64,000 nt of DNA from Actinokineospora diospyrosa (GCF_024171925.1 NZ_JAMTCO010000004.1:62001-126000), one strand, 5' to 3'; counted from the stretch's first letter, positions 16,773 through 26,078 are shown. Translations and numbers: made by a program. The notes: a model not told the origin generated them from the sequence alone.

Positions 16773-18932
16773 ATGCCACTCTGTCCGAGTGGTCGATTCC
16801 GCCGCGTCCGCCCGTTCTCGGCGCACCGCAGCACCGCACCCGCCGCGGGGGGCGCACCGGTGACGGCCGGGGTGGGCGGCCCGGCCCGCTGGCCGTGGGT
16901 GCTGTACCTGGCCGTCGGCGCGGTGCTGGTGGTCCTCTACTACCTGGCCCCGGTGACCGCGGGCGGCTTCCCGCTGCGGGTGGTGCTCTACTGCCTGATC
17001 AGCACCTCGGCCGCGGTGGCGGTGTTCACCGGGCTGGCCAGGCACCGCCCCCGGCCCGCGCTGCCCTGGCTGCTGATCGCCGCGAGCCAGCTGGTCTACG
17101 CGCTCGCCGACGCGATCTTCTACATCTCGCACTACGTCTTCGACGTGACCGCGTACCCCTCCCTCGCCGACCCGTTCTACCTGGCGCACTACCCGCTGGC
17201 GGTGGCGGGCATCGTGCTGCTGATCCGCCGCCGCACCCCCGGGCGCGGCCTGGCCGGGCTGCTCGACGCCGGGACGCTGGCGGTGGTCGCGGCGATGCTG
17301 TCCTGGCTCTACGTGCTCGGCCCGCAGACCCGCCTCGGCGCGCCGCTGCTGGTGGAGGTCGTCTCGCTGGGCTACCCGGTGATGGACCTGGCGCTGCTGA
17401 CCGTCGCGCTCGGGCTGGTGCTGGGCCCCGGGTCGCGCCCACCCGCGTTCTTCCTGTTCATCGGCTGGCTCGCAGCGATCATGACCGCGGACACGATCTA
17501 CGTGGTGCAGCAGCTCAACGGCACCTTCCAGGCGGGCAACTTCCTGGACGCGATCTGGCTGGCGGGCAACCTGGCGCTGGGCGCGAGCGCGTTGCACCCC
17601 ACGATGCGGGCCATCGCCGAGCCGTCGCCGGTGCCGGACGCGCCGCTGAGCCCGGTGCGGATCGCGGGCCTGTCCGCCGCGGCGCTGATCGCCCCCGCCG
17701 TGCTGTTCGCGCAGTGGGCGGGCGGGTCGGTGCGCGACGTACCGGTGGTGGCGGGCACCTGCGCGCTGCTGTTCGCGCTGACCATCGCCCGGCTCGCCGC
17801 CCTGGTGTCCGACCAGCGCAGGCTGGCCATCACCGACGCGCTGACCGGCCTGCACACCCGCCGGTTCTTCGAGGCGCAGCTGCCGCTGGAGATCGCCAAG
17901 GCCCGCCGCTCAGGCGGCTCGGTCGCGGTGCTGATCGCCGACGTCGACCACTTCAAGACCATCAACGACCGCGACGGGCACCCGGCGGGCGACCAGGTGC
18001 TGGTGGAGATCTCGGCGCGGCTGCGGGCCACCGTGCGCGCCGGTGAGGTGCTGGCCCGCTACGGCGGCGAGGAGTTCGCGCTCATCCTGCCCGGCGCCAC
18101 CGCCGACACCCTGCCGATCATCGCCGAGCGGCTGCGCAGGACGGTGGCTGGCGAGGCGATCACGCTGCCGACCGGCAGGCGGGTCATGGTGACGGTGTCG
18201 GTCGGCACCTCGGTCCACCCGACGCACGGCACCACCCCGGACGACCTGGTGTCCATCGCCGACCGGGCCCTCTACGCCGCCAAGGACGCGGGCCGCGACC
18301 AGGTCGTGTTCGGCGCCTCGCCGGTGTACTCCGAGGTCCCGGTGGACGGGCTGGACTACCTGCACCTGGTGGCCGACGAGGTCGACGCGCTGCTCGCGGG
18401 TGAGCAGCGCAGCCGGGCGGTGGCCAGGGTGGCCCGAGTGCTGGCCGCGGCCTGCGGCCTGGACGGCGAGTCGACCAGGATCACCGAACTGGCGGGGCGG
18501 CTGCACGACATCGGCAAGATCGCGATCCCGCGGGCGGTGCTGGTGAAGCCAGGCCCGCTGACCGCGCCCGAACGGGAATTGGTGCGCGCCCACCCGGAAC
18601 ACGGCTACCGCATGGTCTCCGTAGTCCCCGGACACGCCGCCGTAGCAGCAGTCGTCCGCCAACACGCAGAACACTGGGACGGCACGGGGTATCCCGATGG
18701 TCTACGCGGGGACGAGATCCGGCCAGAGGCTCGCGTGGTGGCAGTGTGCACCGCCTGGGTGGCAATGCTGACCGATCGGCCCTACCAGGCGGCGCTAACG
18801 GTGGACCTCGCATGCGCGGAGTTGGTCGCCGGTAGCGGTAGCCAGTTCGAGCCCGCCTTGGTGGAGGTGTTCCTGGCCCTACGGGAACGCGGGGACGACA
18901 CCCTCGGCACACACCTGCTCGGAAAGAGCTAA
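16773..18932 (+). CDS. Membrane GGDEF and HD-GYP cyclic-di-GMP protein
   Basis: A 719-residue protein. About eight hydrophobic helices occupy the N-terminal 350 residues. The GGDEF domain (about 345-510) carries a GGEEF active site (RYGGEEFALILPG) after DVDHFKTINDRDGHPAGDQVL. No RxxD inhibitory site precedes it (RAGE instead). The C-terminal HD-GYP domain (about 525-715) has HDIGKIAIP, HPEHGY and HAEHWDGTGYP. Both catalytic signatures look intact, so it could both make and cleave c-di-GMP. The start at ATG 16773 gives a 29-residue basic leader; GTG 16860, with a purine run just upstream, is an equally possible start directly before the first membrane helix. Confidence 0.9.
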   Translation: MPLCPSGRFRRVRPFSAHRSTAPAAGGAPVTAGVGGPARWPWVLYLAVGAVLVVLYYLAPVTAGGFPLRVVLYCLISTSAAVAVFTGLARHRPRPALPWLLIAASQLVYALADAIFYISHYVFDVTAYPSLADPFYLAHYPLAVAGIVLLIRRRTPGRGLAGLLDAGTLAVVAAMLSWLYVLGPQTRLGAPLLVEVVSLGYPVMDLALLTVALGLVLGPGSRPPAFFLFIGWLAAIMTADTIYVVQQLNGTFQAGNFLDAIWLAGNLALGASALHPTMRAIAEPSPVPDAPLSPVRIAGLSAAALIAPAVLFAQWAGGSVRDVPVVAGTCALLFALTIARLAALVSDQRRLAITDALTGLHTRRFFEAQLPLEIAKARRSGGSVAVLIADVDHFKTINDRDGHPAGDQVLVEISARLRATVRAGEVLARYGGEEFALILPGATADTLPIIAERLRRTVAGEAITLPTGRRVMVTVSVGTSVHPTHGTTPDDLVSIADRALYAAKDAGRDQVVFGASPVYSEVPVDGLDYLHLVADEVDALLAGEQRSRAVARVARVLAAACGLDGESTRITELAGRLHDIGKIAIPRAVLVKPGPLTAPERELVRAHPEHGYRMVSVVPGHAAVAAVVRQHAEHWDGTGYPDGLRGDEIRPEARVVAVCTAWVAMLTDRPYQAALTVDLACAELVAGSGSQFEPALVEVFLALRERGDDTLGTHLLGKS

Positions 18933-19005
18933 CGGCGCACCCATCACCCCCACCACCACCCCAAGCACCCTCACTCCCCCACCACCAGCCCGCCAACCTC
19001 CCCCT

Positions 19006-19150
19006 GCTCGATGGGGCGGACTTGTTTTGCGTGGGGGGACAACACCCGTAGCGTTTCCTCGCGGCAGGGCCACGCTTTTCGGCCCCTGCTTTGCGGACCT
19101 GTCACGGGTGTTGTAGGGGCCCCGCGCAAAACAAGTTCGCCCCATCGAGC
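19006..19150. repeat. Long-hairpin element, copy 1
   Basis: Outer arms 19006-19031 and 19125-19150 pair over 26 positions with only one G-T wobble. Inner arms ACAACACCCGT (19039-19049) and 19104-19114 pair perfectly, and a GCAGGGCC / GGCCCCTGC stem lies near the loop. The same element occurs at 34,149 and 42,803 in the opposite orientation. It lies in the 364-bp gap between two convergent genes (18933-19296). That gap also has a 19-bp direct repeat (19142-19160 and 19191-19209) but no gene. Confidence 0.9.
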
Positions 19151-19296
19151 CGACCGCACTAGCAACCACCGCGAACCACGATGCTCGGCGCCATCGAGCC
19201 GACCGCACTCCCAACCCCAGCACGGACACACGGCCAACACTCAGGGCCAGGCCACGAGCGAGGACCGGCCTGCCAGTAACCAGCGAGCGAGACCGC

Positions 19297-20514
19297 CTAG
19301 CGAGGACCAGGCAGCGCGCCATCAGCGGGAACAGTGGGCACGGAAACCCGCACCGTGTCCGGGTACTTAACACCCGTACCGGTGTTGAGCACGACCACTC
19401 GCTCCCCACCGTTCAGCCAGCCCGACTCACGAAGACGCACAAGAGCAGCAAAGCACGCCGCACCCTCCGGACAAACGAACGTGCCTTCATCACGCGCAAG
19501 CTCTTGTTGCGCCGCGAGGAGTTCCTCGTCAGTGACAGCTACGGCAGTGCCGGAGGTCTCCGCTAGAGCGCGCAGGATCAGGAAGTCGCCTAGAGGCTTG
19601 GGAACGTTGATGCCGAAGGCGACCGTGGTCGGCGCGGCAGGGGCAACGCTCTCGGTCGCGCCTGCCTGCCAGGCGTCCACAATGGGCCTGCATCCCTCGG
19701 CCTGCACCGCGACCAACCGGGTCTCGGGGTTGAGCCAGCCCATCTCGCGCATCTCGTCCAACGCCTTGTGGATGCCGATCAGCCCGACACCGCCGCCGGT
19801 CGGGTAGAGGATGACGTCGGGGGCGCGCATCCCCAACTGTTCCACGATCTCGTACCCCATCGTCTTCTTGCCCTCGATGCGGTAGGGCTCCTTCAGAGTC
19901 GAAACGTCCTGGTAATCCGGCCGCTGCTTTAACGCCTCGCGGATCAACGCCCCCGCGTGGGAGATCAGACCGTCGACCAGGTAGAGCTCCGCGCCCGCGG
20001 CGACGCACTCCGCGCGGGTGATCACCGGCGCGTCCACCGGCATCGCGATCAGCGAGCGGATGCCCGCCCTGGCCGCGTAGAGCGCCCAAGCGGCACCGGC
20101 GTTGCCGTTGGTGGGCATGGCGATCCCGCGCACACCCAACTCCGCCGCACGTGACACGCCCACCGCCGCGCCGCGCGCCTTGAACGAGCCCGTGGGGATC
20201 AGGCCCTCGTCCTTCATCCACAGATCCGGGACACCGAGGCGCTTACCGTGCACGGGCAGCGGCAACAACGGCGTCATCCCCTCCCCCAGGCTGATAACCG
20301 CCGAAGGTGACGCCACCGGGAGGACCTCGTGGTAGCGCCAGAGCGTCGCTTCGCGCCCGGCCACCGCCATCCCGCGCGCGGCGGCCAGGTCGTACCGGGC
20401 GAGCAGGGGCGAACCGCACGAACACGTCCCCTGCACCACCGCCGCGTCCAGCTGCGCGCCGCACTTGGGGCACTCCAAGTGCGACAACGTCGAGAACGGC
20501 GTCGACTCCGGCAC
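19297..20514 (-). CDS. thrC: Threonine synthase
   Basis: A 405-residue PLP enzyme. An N-terminal zinc ribbon (CPKCGAQL...CSCG) is followed by the fold-type II core: LGEGMTPL, PTGSFKARGAAVG with PLP lysine K112, PTNGNAGAAWALYAARAG, and the phosphate-binding PTGGGVGLIG. It converts O-phosphohomoserine to threonine. The zinc-ribbon-bearing form is common in actinobacteria as a second, stand-alone threonine synthase outside the hom-thrC-thrB operon, and here it is monocistronic. Start ATG 20514 with GGAGGG seven bases upstream. Confidence 0.87.
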   Translation of the reverse strand: MPESTPFSTLSHLECPKCGAQLDAAVVQGTCSCGSPLLARYDLAAARGMAVAGREATLWRYHEVLPVASPSAVISLGEGMTPLLPLPVHGKRLGVPDLWMKDEGLIPTGSFKARGAAVGVSRAAELGVRGIAMPTNGNAGAAWALYAARAGIRSLIAMPVDAPVITRAECVAAGAELYLVDGLISHAGALIREALKQRPDYQDVSTLKEPYRIEGKKTMGYEIVEQLGMRAPDVILYPTGGGVGLIGIHKALDEMREMGWLNPETRLVAVQAEGCRPIVDAWQAGATESVAPAAPTTVAFGINVPKPLGDFLILRALAETSGTAVAVTDEELLAAQQELARDEGTFVCPEGAACFAALVRLRESGWLNGGERVVVLNTGTGVKYPDTVRVSVPTVPADGALPGPR

Positions 20515-20898
20515 GGCACACCCTCCAGGGATCGGTTGACCCCACCGTAGGCACTCCCAGGGGGTGGAATCCAGGGCAACCGCGACCGGCGGTCAGGAGC
20601 GGTCGTGGGCGATATCACGATCTCCACGATCGCGGACCGACCGCGCCCGGCGTTGTCGCCGCTGGTGATCGCGGTGGCCCCGGCCCGGCCGCCACGGGTC
20701 CACTGTGGACCGCGAGCGGCCTGCGGAATCGACCTTGATAACGGCGAGGGCACGAGTCGGTCAAGATCGTTGATCCTCGGTCGCGGCTGGGCACCCCCGG
20801 GTGGACGCCCGCCGAGCGCGTCCGACAGAGTGCTCTCACCCATCGACTCGACACCGGGTCCGCGTCATCCGCAGCCATCCATCGACAGGAGCGCGCAG
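20515..20898. other. Divergent intergenic region, no gene seen
   Basis: This 384-bp gap between the divergent thrC and DUF2637 genes must hold both promoters. I see no tRNA, no convincing riboswitch and no repeat. The downstream reading frame stays open through it, but the codon pattern and the Shine-Dalgarno site at 20887 favour the later start. Confidence 0.5.
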
Positions 20899-22296
20899 GT
20901 GAGTCCGAAGATCGACATAGACCCCGAGCACGCCGAGGCCATCGCGGCCACGGTCAGCCTGGCCGACAAGATCCGCTACGCGTGCGAGCGGGTCGACCCG
21001 CCGACCACGCACGCGGTGCAGCAGTGGCTGGCCGCCTACGGGGTCAACGGCGTCACCCGGGCCTACGCGACCGGCATCATCAACACCTGGCGCGGCGAGA
21101 ACCGCATGGGCGACACCGGCGACCTGGTGGCGATGAGCCCGGAACTGCTCGCCGAACTCGACGCCCTGCGCTCGAGCGCGGACGCGGCCACCGCCGCCGA
21201 CGACTCCCCCACCGTGGTCGGCCTCACCCCGGTCGGCGCGGACCAGCCCCAGCCGCAAGGCGACTCCCCCATCCCCTCACCCGACTCGGACACCGTGGAC
21301 ACCGACAGAGACTCCGCCGCGGACACCGCGACCATCGCCCTCCCCGCGGACAGCACCCCCGACACCCCCGCGCCGCGCACCGACGCGGAGTCCGCCGCCG
21401 CACCGACCAACACAGCACCGGTTGCCGCCGCACCGACCAACACCGCGGCCGCGGACACCGCGAAGATCGACGCCGTGAAGATCGTCAGCGCTGACGTCGA
21501 CAGCGCGGACGACAGCGCGAAGGCCGACCCGGCCGCGGTCGACGGCGCGCGGGTCGACAGCGCGCCGGACACCGACGACGACGCCGGGGGCGAGCGGCCG
21601 CGGGAGTCCACCGCGCTCGTCGCGGGCAACGCCGTGGTGGTCGCCGAGCAGGCCCCGGTCGACGGCTACGTCACCGCGCGCGCCGAGCGGATGGACAACC
21701 CGCTGATGGAGCCCGCGGCGCCGCTGACGCCCAAGGTGCCCACCGTGCTGTCCTGGTCGGCGAACATGGCCTGGATCGTGGTGCTGGTCGCCGCGATGGG
21801 CATCTCCTGGTGGTCGCTGTTCGAGTACGCCCGCGGCTTCAGCATCCCCACCCCGCTGGCCGCGGTGGTGTCGCTGGTGTTCGACGCCTCCGCGCTGATC
21901 GTCGCCGGGTTGGCGCACCGCTACGCGCTGTCGCCGTACTCCGGCGCGGGCCCCCGGTTCGCGCTGCTGGCGCTGCTGGCGGGCAGCGTCTACCTGAACT
22001 GGGAGCACGCCGCGGGCAAGGGCTACGGCATCGAGGCGTCGATCATGTTCGCCGCGCCAGCCGCGGTCGGCATCCTGCTGTTCGAACTGCACATCGGCTG
22101 GCACTCGCGCAGCGAGCGGCGCGCCAGGGGCCGGGTCGCGCGGTCGCTGCCGGTCATCGGCGCCTGGGGCTGGTTCCTGCACCCGATGCAGAGCCTCACC
22201 ACGCTGTGGCGGGTCACCCACGCCCGCGGCGTCTCGGTGCGCGAGTCCGAGCTCAACAGCATCGAGTCGCTGCGCGCGATCAGCGCGCCGCAGTGA
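20899..22296 (+). CDS. DUF2637-domain membrane protein
   Basis: A 465-residue protein. Residues 1-75 form a small helical domain (ADKIRYACERVDPPTTHAVQQW). A long, acidic, Ala/Asp/Thr-rich low-complexity stretch follows (about 85-260). The C-terminal DUF2637 domain has four transmembrane helices (WIVVLVAAMGISWWSLFEYA, LAAVVSLVFDASALIVAGLA, FALLALLAGSVYLNWEHA, MFAAPAAVGILLFELHIGW). DUF2637 proteins are actinomycete-specific and are found on chromosomes and on conjugative elements (SpdB-like); function is unknown. GTG 20899 follows ACAGGAG. Confidence 0.8.
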   Translation: MSPKIDIDPEHAEAIAATVSLADKIRYACERVDPPTTHAVQQWLAAYGVNGVTRAYATGIINTWRGENRMGDTGDLVAMSPELLAELDALRSSADAATAADDSPTVVGLTPVGADQPQPQGDSPIPSPDSDTVDTDRDSAADTATIALPADSTPDTPAPRTDAESAAAPTNTAPVAAAPTNTAAADTAKIDAVKIVSADVDSADDSAKADPAAVDGARVDSAPDTDDDAGGERPRESTALVAGNAVVVAEQAPVDGYVTARAERMDNPLMEPAAPLTPKVPTVLSWSANMAWIVVLVAAMGISWWSLFEYARGFSIPTPLAAVVSLVFDASALIVAGLAHRYALSPYSGAGPRFALLALLAGSVYLNWEHAAGKGYGIEASIMFAAPAAVGILLFELHIGWHSRSERRARGRVARSLPVIGAWGWFLHPMQSLTTLWRVTHARGVSVRESELNSIESLRAISAPQ

Positions 22297-22395
22297 TGAG
22301 CTCACCAGTTGCGCACTCGTCGGTGACGAGCGTGGTGGTGACGAGCGTGCCGCGGTAACGCCGCTCACCCCCGTCACCACGCTGACGAACCACCC

Positions 22396-22438
22396 GCGCG
22401 CGGGGCCCGGACCGGCAATCGGTCCGGGCCCCGCGCGC
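22396..22438 (+). terminator. Very strong hairpin after the DUF2637 gene
   Basis: A perfect 19-bp inverted repeat (22396-22414 with 22420-22438, loop GCAAT) lies in the 313-bp gap 22297-22609. Confidence 0.85.
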
Positions 22439-22450
22439 ATGGGGGCGTAT

Positions 22451-22472
22451 ACCGTACGAACTCCGGTACGGT
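22451..22472. promoter_or_regulatory. Candidate TetR-type operator
   Basis: The inverted repeat ACCGTAC-N8-GTACGGT lies 12 bp past the terminator and 338 bp before the TetR gene. It is the only palindrome of operator size in this gap and could autoregulate the downstream transcript. Confidence 0.4.
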
Positions 22473-22609
22473 GGGGTCCGGCGGGGCGGCGGGGGCAGCC
22501 GCGGCACCGCCCGTTCGGCGATCGGCGACGTGCGCCGGGCGCGTCGGGACCGGTTCCCGAGCGCCCGCCAGCCCGCCGCTGGTATCCCTATGCACTACAG
22601 GAGGGGACG

Positions 22610-22798
22610 ATGGTCGAGTCGAGTCGGGTGCCGGGCGGGTCGCGTGGGCAGCGCGACCCGGGTGGGCGGCGCGCTCCGGGCAGGCGGCGGCCGATCGTCC
22701 ACACGAGAACGTTGGGACCGATCACGGTCGGTGATCCGCGGGTGGCCGGATTGGCCCGGGCCTGTGCGTCGCCGACCGCACCGAGGCGGACCAGTTAG
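22610..22798 (+). CDS. Possible small basic protein
   Basis: A 62-codon frame starts at ATG 22610 directly after the near-perfect Shine-Dalgarno AGGAGGGG (spacing 3-5) and ends 12 bp before the TetR gene. The product is Arg/Gly/Pro-rich at the start (GGRRAPGRRRP) and has no recognisable domain. The ribosome site is the main support; the composition could also be chance in GC-rich DNA. It may be a leader peptide of the TetR gene. Confidence 0.35.
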   Translation: MVESSRVPGGSRGQRDPGGRRAPGRRRPIVHTRTLGPITVGDPRVAGLARACASPTAPRRTS

Positions 22799-22810
22799 GA
22801 TCGGGCCACC

Positions 22811-23602
22811 ATGGCAAAGGACGCGACGAAGGACCACACCGGGGGCGGCGGCGATCCCGCGCGCAGCCTCGCGCTGCTGTGGCGCAAGCAGACCCAGGCG
22901 CCGGTCCGCAACGGCAGGCGTGACCTGAGCGTCGACCGGATCGTGGCCGCGGCCATCGAGGTCGCCGACGCCGACGGGCTCGGCGCGCTGTCGATGCGCC
23001 GGGTGGCCGACAAGCTCAACGTGGGCACGATGTCGCTCTACACCTACGTTCCGGGCAAGGCCGAGCTGATAGACCTGATGCTCGACACCGTCTACGCCAA
23101 CACGCACCGCCCGGCTCCCGAGCTGCCCGCGGACAACCGGCGGTGTTGGCGCGAGCGGCTCGAGCAGGTCGCCAGGCAGAACTGGGACCTCTACCACCGG
23201 CACCCGTGGATGCTGCGGGTCGGTGTGAGCCGCCCACCGCTGGGCCCCAACGTGATCGCCAAGTACGACCACGAGTTGGGCACGGTCGCCGGGATCGGGC
23301 TCACCGAGACCGAGATGGACACGGTGCTCACCCTGGTGATCGGGCACGCGGAGACCTCGGCGCGGCGCGCGGTGGAGGCCAGCGGCGAGGGTGAGAGCGG
23401 CGTCACCGAGCAGCAGTGGTGGGCAGCGCACAACCCGGTGCTCACCTCGGTGCTCGACCAGAGCCGCTACCCGCTCGCCGCCGCGGTGGTCACCGCGGTC
23501 GGCCGCGCGGCCGAGGACCCCAAGCACGTGTTCGAGTTCGGCCTGGCGCGCATCCTCGACGGGGTGCAGGCGCTGGTCGACGCGCGCGACGCGACCGGCT
23601 GA
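22811..23602 (+). CDS. TetR-family regulator
   Basis: A 263-residue protein. The TetR helix-turn-helix lies at about 35-85 (VDRIVAAAIEVADADG, LSMRRVADKLNVGTMSLYTYVPGKAELIDLMLD), and the C-terminal ligand domain begins RCWRERLEQVARQNWDLYHRHPWML. The C-terminal half belongs to the tetracyclin-repressor-like group often found with drug exporters, but the exporter nearby has its own TetR gene on the other strand. Target and ligand are unknown. Confidence 0.9.
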   Translation: MAKDATKDHTGGGGDPARSLALLWRKQTQAPVRNGRRDLSVDRIVAAAIEVADADGLGALSMRRVADKLNVGTMSLYTYVPGKAELIDLMLDTVYANTHRPAPELPADNRRCWRERLEQVARQNWDLYHRHPWMLRVGVSRPPLGPNVIAKYDHELGTVAGIGLTETEMDTVLTLVIGHAETSARRAVEASGEGESGVTEQQWWAAHNPVLTSVLDQSRYPLAAAVVTAVGRAAEDPKHVFEFGLARILDGVQALVDARDATG

Positions 23603-23606
23603 GCCG

Positions 23607-23661
23607 GGCCCGATCGTCCACAGTGGCCGGGCGACCGGCGCTTGTGGACCGACCGGGCCCC
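23607..23661. terminator. Imperfect bidirectional hairpin between convergent tetR genes
   Basis: CCGGGCCCGATCGTCCACA and its imperfect complement (ending at CCGGGCCCCGG) pair across a GC-rich loop, between the 3' ends of two convergent genes. Confidence 0.5.
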
Positions 23662-23668
23662 GGCCGGG

Positions 23669-24385
23669 TCAGCGCCGCGGTGTGATGTGCGACTCCAGGC
23701 CGCGCACGAGCAGGTCGAGCCCGAAGGCGAACCGCTCGGTCCGCCCGCCCTCGGCGAGCTCGCGCGCCATGGTGCTCATCAGCGGGTAGTGCGCCGGTGA
23801 CAGCGTGGCGAAGTACGCGCCGACCCTGGCGTAGTGCTCCTCGGGCGGGTTGCCCGCGCGGGCCTGCGCCACCCCGATCGCGTTCTCCACGGCGCTGGCG
23901 GCGACGTAGAGCGGAACCGCGTCCAGCGCCCACGCCACCGGCTGCGCCGGGATGCCCGCGCCGGTGAGGATGACGACCATGGTCTCGGCCGCGCGCATGG
24001 CGTTGGGGCCGAGCGGGACCTTGCCGAGGCTCACCCTGGCGATGTCGCCGTTGTCCATGAGCGTCTCGTGCGCCTCGGTCCACAGCGCGGTGAACTGCTC
24101 GCGCCAGCGCGCCGGGTCGGGCTCCGGCAGTGCGATCTCGCCCACGACCTGGTCGAAGAGCAGGTCGAGCAGCTCGTCCTTGTTCGCCACGTGGGCGTAG
24201 AGCGACGCGGGCCCGGTGCCCAGTTCGGTGGCCAGCCGCCGCATGCTCAGGCCGTCGACGCCCTCGGCGCGCAGGATCGGGCGGGCCGCGGCGAGGATCG
24301 CCGCCCGGGTGAGCGAGCGCCGGGGGCCGCTGTTCTTCGGCGGGGTCCACCAGGGCGGCTCGGGGGGCAGGTCGGCGGCGGTCAT
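23669..24385 (-). CDS. TetR-family repressor of the adjacent MFS gene
   Basis: A 238-residue protein. The helix-turn-helix lies at about 25-75 (LTRAAILAAARPIL, LSMRRLATELGTGPASLYAHVANKDELLDLLFD), followed by a helical ligand-binding domain with RWREQFTALWTEAHETL. The start is ATG 24385; a longer frame would run into the operators. It is divergent from an MFS exporter, and three palindromes fill the shared promoter, so classic drug-inducible repression of the exporter and of itself is likely. Confidence 0.9.
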   Translation of the reverse strand: MTAADLPPEPPWWTPPKNSGPRRSLTRAAILAAARPILRAEGVDGLSMRRLATELGTGPASLYAHVANKDELLDLLFDQVVGEIALPEPDPARWREQFTALWTEAHETLMDNGDIARVSLGKVPLGPNAMRAAETMVVILTGAGIPAQPVAWALDAVPLYVAASAVENAIGVAQARAGNPPEEHYARVGAYFATLSPAHYPLMSTMARELAEGGRTERFAFGLDLLVRGLESHITPRR

Positions 24386-24405
24386 GACCGGGAGCCTAGT
24401 TGACA

Positions 24406-24453
24406 CGAACACCGTTCGCTAGTAGAACAGCGTTCGTCAACGAACAGCGTTCG
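24406..24453. promoter_or_regulatory. Triple TetR operator (CGAACASCGTTCG)
   Basis: Three copies of a 13-bp palindrome occur: CGAACACCGTTCG (24406-24418), AGAACAGCGTTCG (24424-24436) and CGAACAGCGTTCG (24441-24453). Their centres are 17-18 bp apart. They cover the region between the divergent TetR and MFS start codons. Confidence 0.85.
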
Positions 24454-24474
24454 CGTTCTGGAGGGGTGGGGTCG

Positions 24475-25908
24475 ATGACCACGATCGAGGCGGGGGCGCC
24501 CGCGCAAGCGCCGTACAAGTGGCGCTGGTGGGTGCTGGTCGCGGTGCTGGCTGCGGAGATCATGGACCTGCTGGACGCGACCGTGGTCGGCATCGCCGCA
24601 CCGTCCATCCAGGACCACCTGGGCGGCGGCAGCACGATGATCCAGTGGGTGGCCGCCGGGTACACGCTGGCCTTCGCGGTCGGCCTGATCACCGGTGGCC
24701 GCCTGGGCGACCGGTACGGGCGGCGCCGGATGTTCCTGATCGGGCTGGGCGGGTTCGTGCTCACCTCGGTGCTGTGCGGGCTGGCGCTCTCGCCCGCGAT
24801 GCTGGTCACCAGCCGGATCCTGCAGGGCCTCTTCGGCGCGGCGCTGATCCCGCAGGGCTTCGGCGTGATCCGCTCGATCTTCCCGCCCAAGGAGCTCGGC
24901 GCGGCGTTCGGCGCGTTCGGCCCGGCGATGGGGTTGGCCAGCGTCGGCGGCCCGATCCTGGCAGGCGCGCTGGTCGCCTGGAACCCCGGTGACGCGGGCT
25001 GGCGCACGGTGTTCCTGATCAACCTGCCGATCGGCCTCGCCGCCATGGCGCTGGCCTGGAAGGTGCTACCGGAGTCGCGCGCCGAGCACGCGCCGAAGGT
25101 GGACCCGGTGGGCATGGCGCTGGTCAGCACCGGGCTGGTGCTGCTGATCTACCCGCTGGTGCAGGGCCGCGAGCAGGGCTGGCCGGGCTGGGTGTTCGCC
25201 ATGCTCGCCGCGTCGGTGCCGGTGCTGGCGGTGTTCGGGGTGCACCAGGTCCGCCGCCACCGCGCGGGCCGGGCGCCGCTGGTCGAGCCCGCGCTGTTCA
25301 CCTCGCGCGCGTTCACCGGCGGCCTGGTCGTCGGGGTGGCGTTCTTCGCCGCGATGTCCGGGCTGATCCTCACCCTGGGCCTGTACCTGCAGCTGGGGCT
25401 GCACATGTCCGCGCTGGACGCGGGGATCGCGGTGGCGCCGTGGGCGCTGGGCGCGGCGATCGGCGCCGCGCTGTCCGGCGCGGTGCTCGGGCGCAAGTAC
25501 GGCCGCCCGGTGCTGCAGGTGGGGGCGCTGATCATGGCCGCGGGGATCGTGCTGGTGATCGCCGAGTTCGGCTCGAGCGGGATCGCGACCGGGTGGGACC
25601 TGGCGCCGGGGCTGCTGGTGTGCGGGATCGGGATGGGGCTGCTGATCGCGCCGTTCTTCGACATCGTGCTGGCCGGGGTGACGCTGCCGATGGTCGGTTC
25701 GGCCTCCGGTGTGCTCAACGCGGTGCAGCAACTCGGTGGCGCTGCCGGGGTCGCGGTTCTGGGGACGGTGTTCTTCCAGCACTTCGAGAGCGGCGACCAA
25801 GCGGGGTCGGTGCGGGCCGTGCTGTGGGTGACGGTGGGGCTGATCGTCGCGGTGGCCGTGCTCGGCTTCTTACTCCCCCGCCGGGCGCGTCCCGAAGACG
25901 CCGAGTAA
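24475..25908 (+). CDS. MFS drug exporter (DHA2-like)
   Basis: A 477-residue membrane protein with about 14 predicted helices. Motifs of the DHA2 drug:H+ antiporters are present: MDLLDATVVGIAAPSIQ in helix 1, GRLGDRYGRRRMFLIG in the 2-3 loop, and GPILAGALVAW in helix 5. The start is ATG 24475 after GGAGGGGTGGGG; it is transcribed divergently from its likely TetR repressor. Substrate unknown. Confidence 0.92.
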   Translation: MTTIEAGAPAQAPYKWRWWVLVAVLAAEIMDLLDATVVGIAAPSIQDHLGGGSTMIQWVAAGYTLAFAVGLITGGRLGDRYGRRRMFLIGLGGFVLTSVLCGLALSPAMLVTSRILQGLFGAALIPQGFGVIRSIFPPKELGAAFGAFGPAMGLASVGGPILAGALVAWNPGDAGWRTVFLINLPIGLAAMALAWKVLPESRAEHAPKVDPVGMALVSTGLVLLIYPLVQGREQGWPGWVFAMLAASVPVLAVFGVHQVRRHRAGRAPLVEPALFTSRAFTGGLVVGVAFFAAMSGLILTLGLYLQLGLHMSALDAGIAVAPWALGAAIGAALSGAVLGRKYGRPVLQVGALIMAAGIVLVIAEFGSSGIATGWDLAPGLLVCGIGMGLLIAPFFDIVLAGVTLPMVGSASGVLNAVQQLGGAAGVAVLGTVFFQHFESGDQAGSVRAVLWVTVGLIVAVAVLGFLLPRRARPEDAE

Positions 25909-25912
25909 GGCG

Positions 25913-26078
25913 CTAGTGGCGCGACCCAGAACGTCGACCATGTCTCGACCCGCCCACGACGCGCCTGGCGGCGTTGCCGAAACGCCCAAGTACACCCAGT
26001 ACGAGGACGTTCCGGCGCCTTGCCAGCCACGCCGTGGACCCGCCGATACACGGCCAACGTTCTGAGTCGAGCCACTAG
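25913..26078. mobile_element. CTAG-ended inverted-repeat element (full-length copy)
   Basis: This 166-bp element has 22-bp terminal inverted repeats (25913-25934 and 26057-26078) with two mismatches, both ends being CTAG. It carries an internal 90-bp part flanked by the near-direct repeat GACCCGCCnA. A 76-bp copy without that part lies at 51255-51330, inverted. The right-hand CTAG supplies the TAG stop of the next gene. No transposase is encoded, so it resembles a MITE or REP-like sequence. Confidence 0.8.

Noticed and set aside
19006..19150. Retron or group II intron RNA
   Set aside because: No reverse transcriptase or other protein gene accompanies any of the three hairpin copies.
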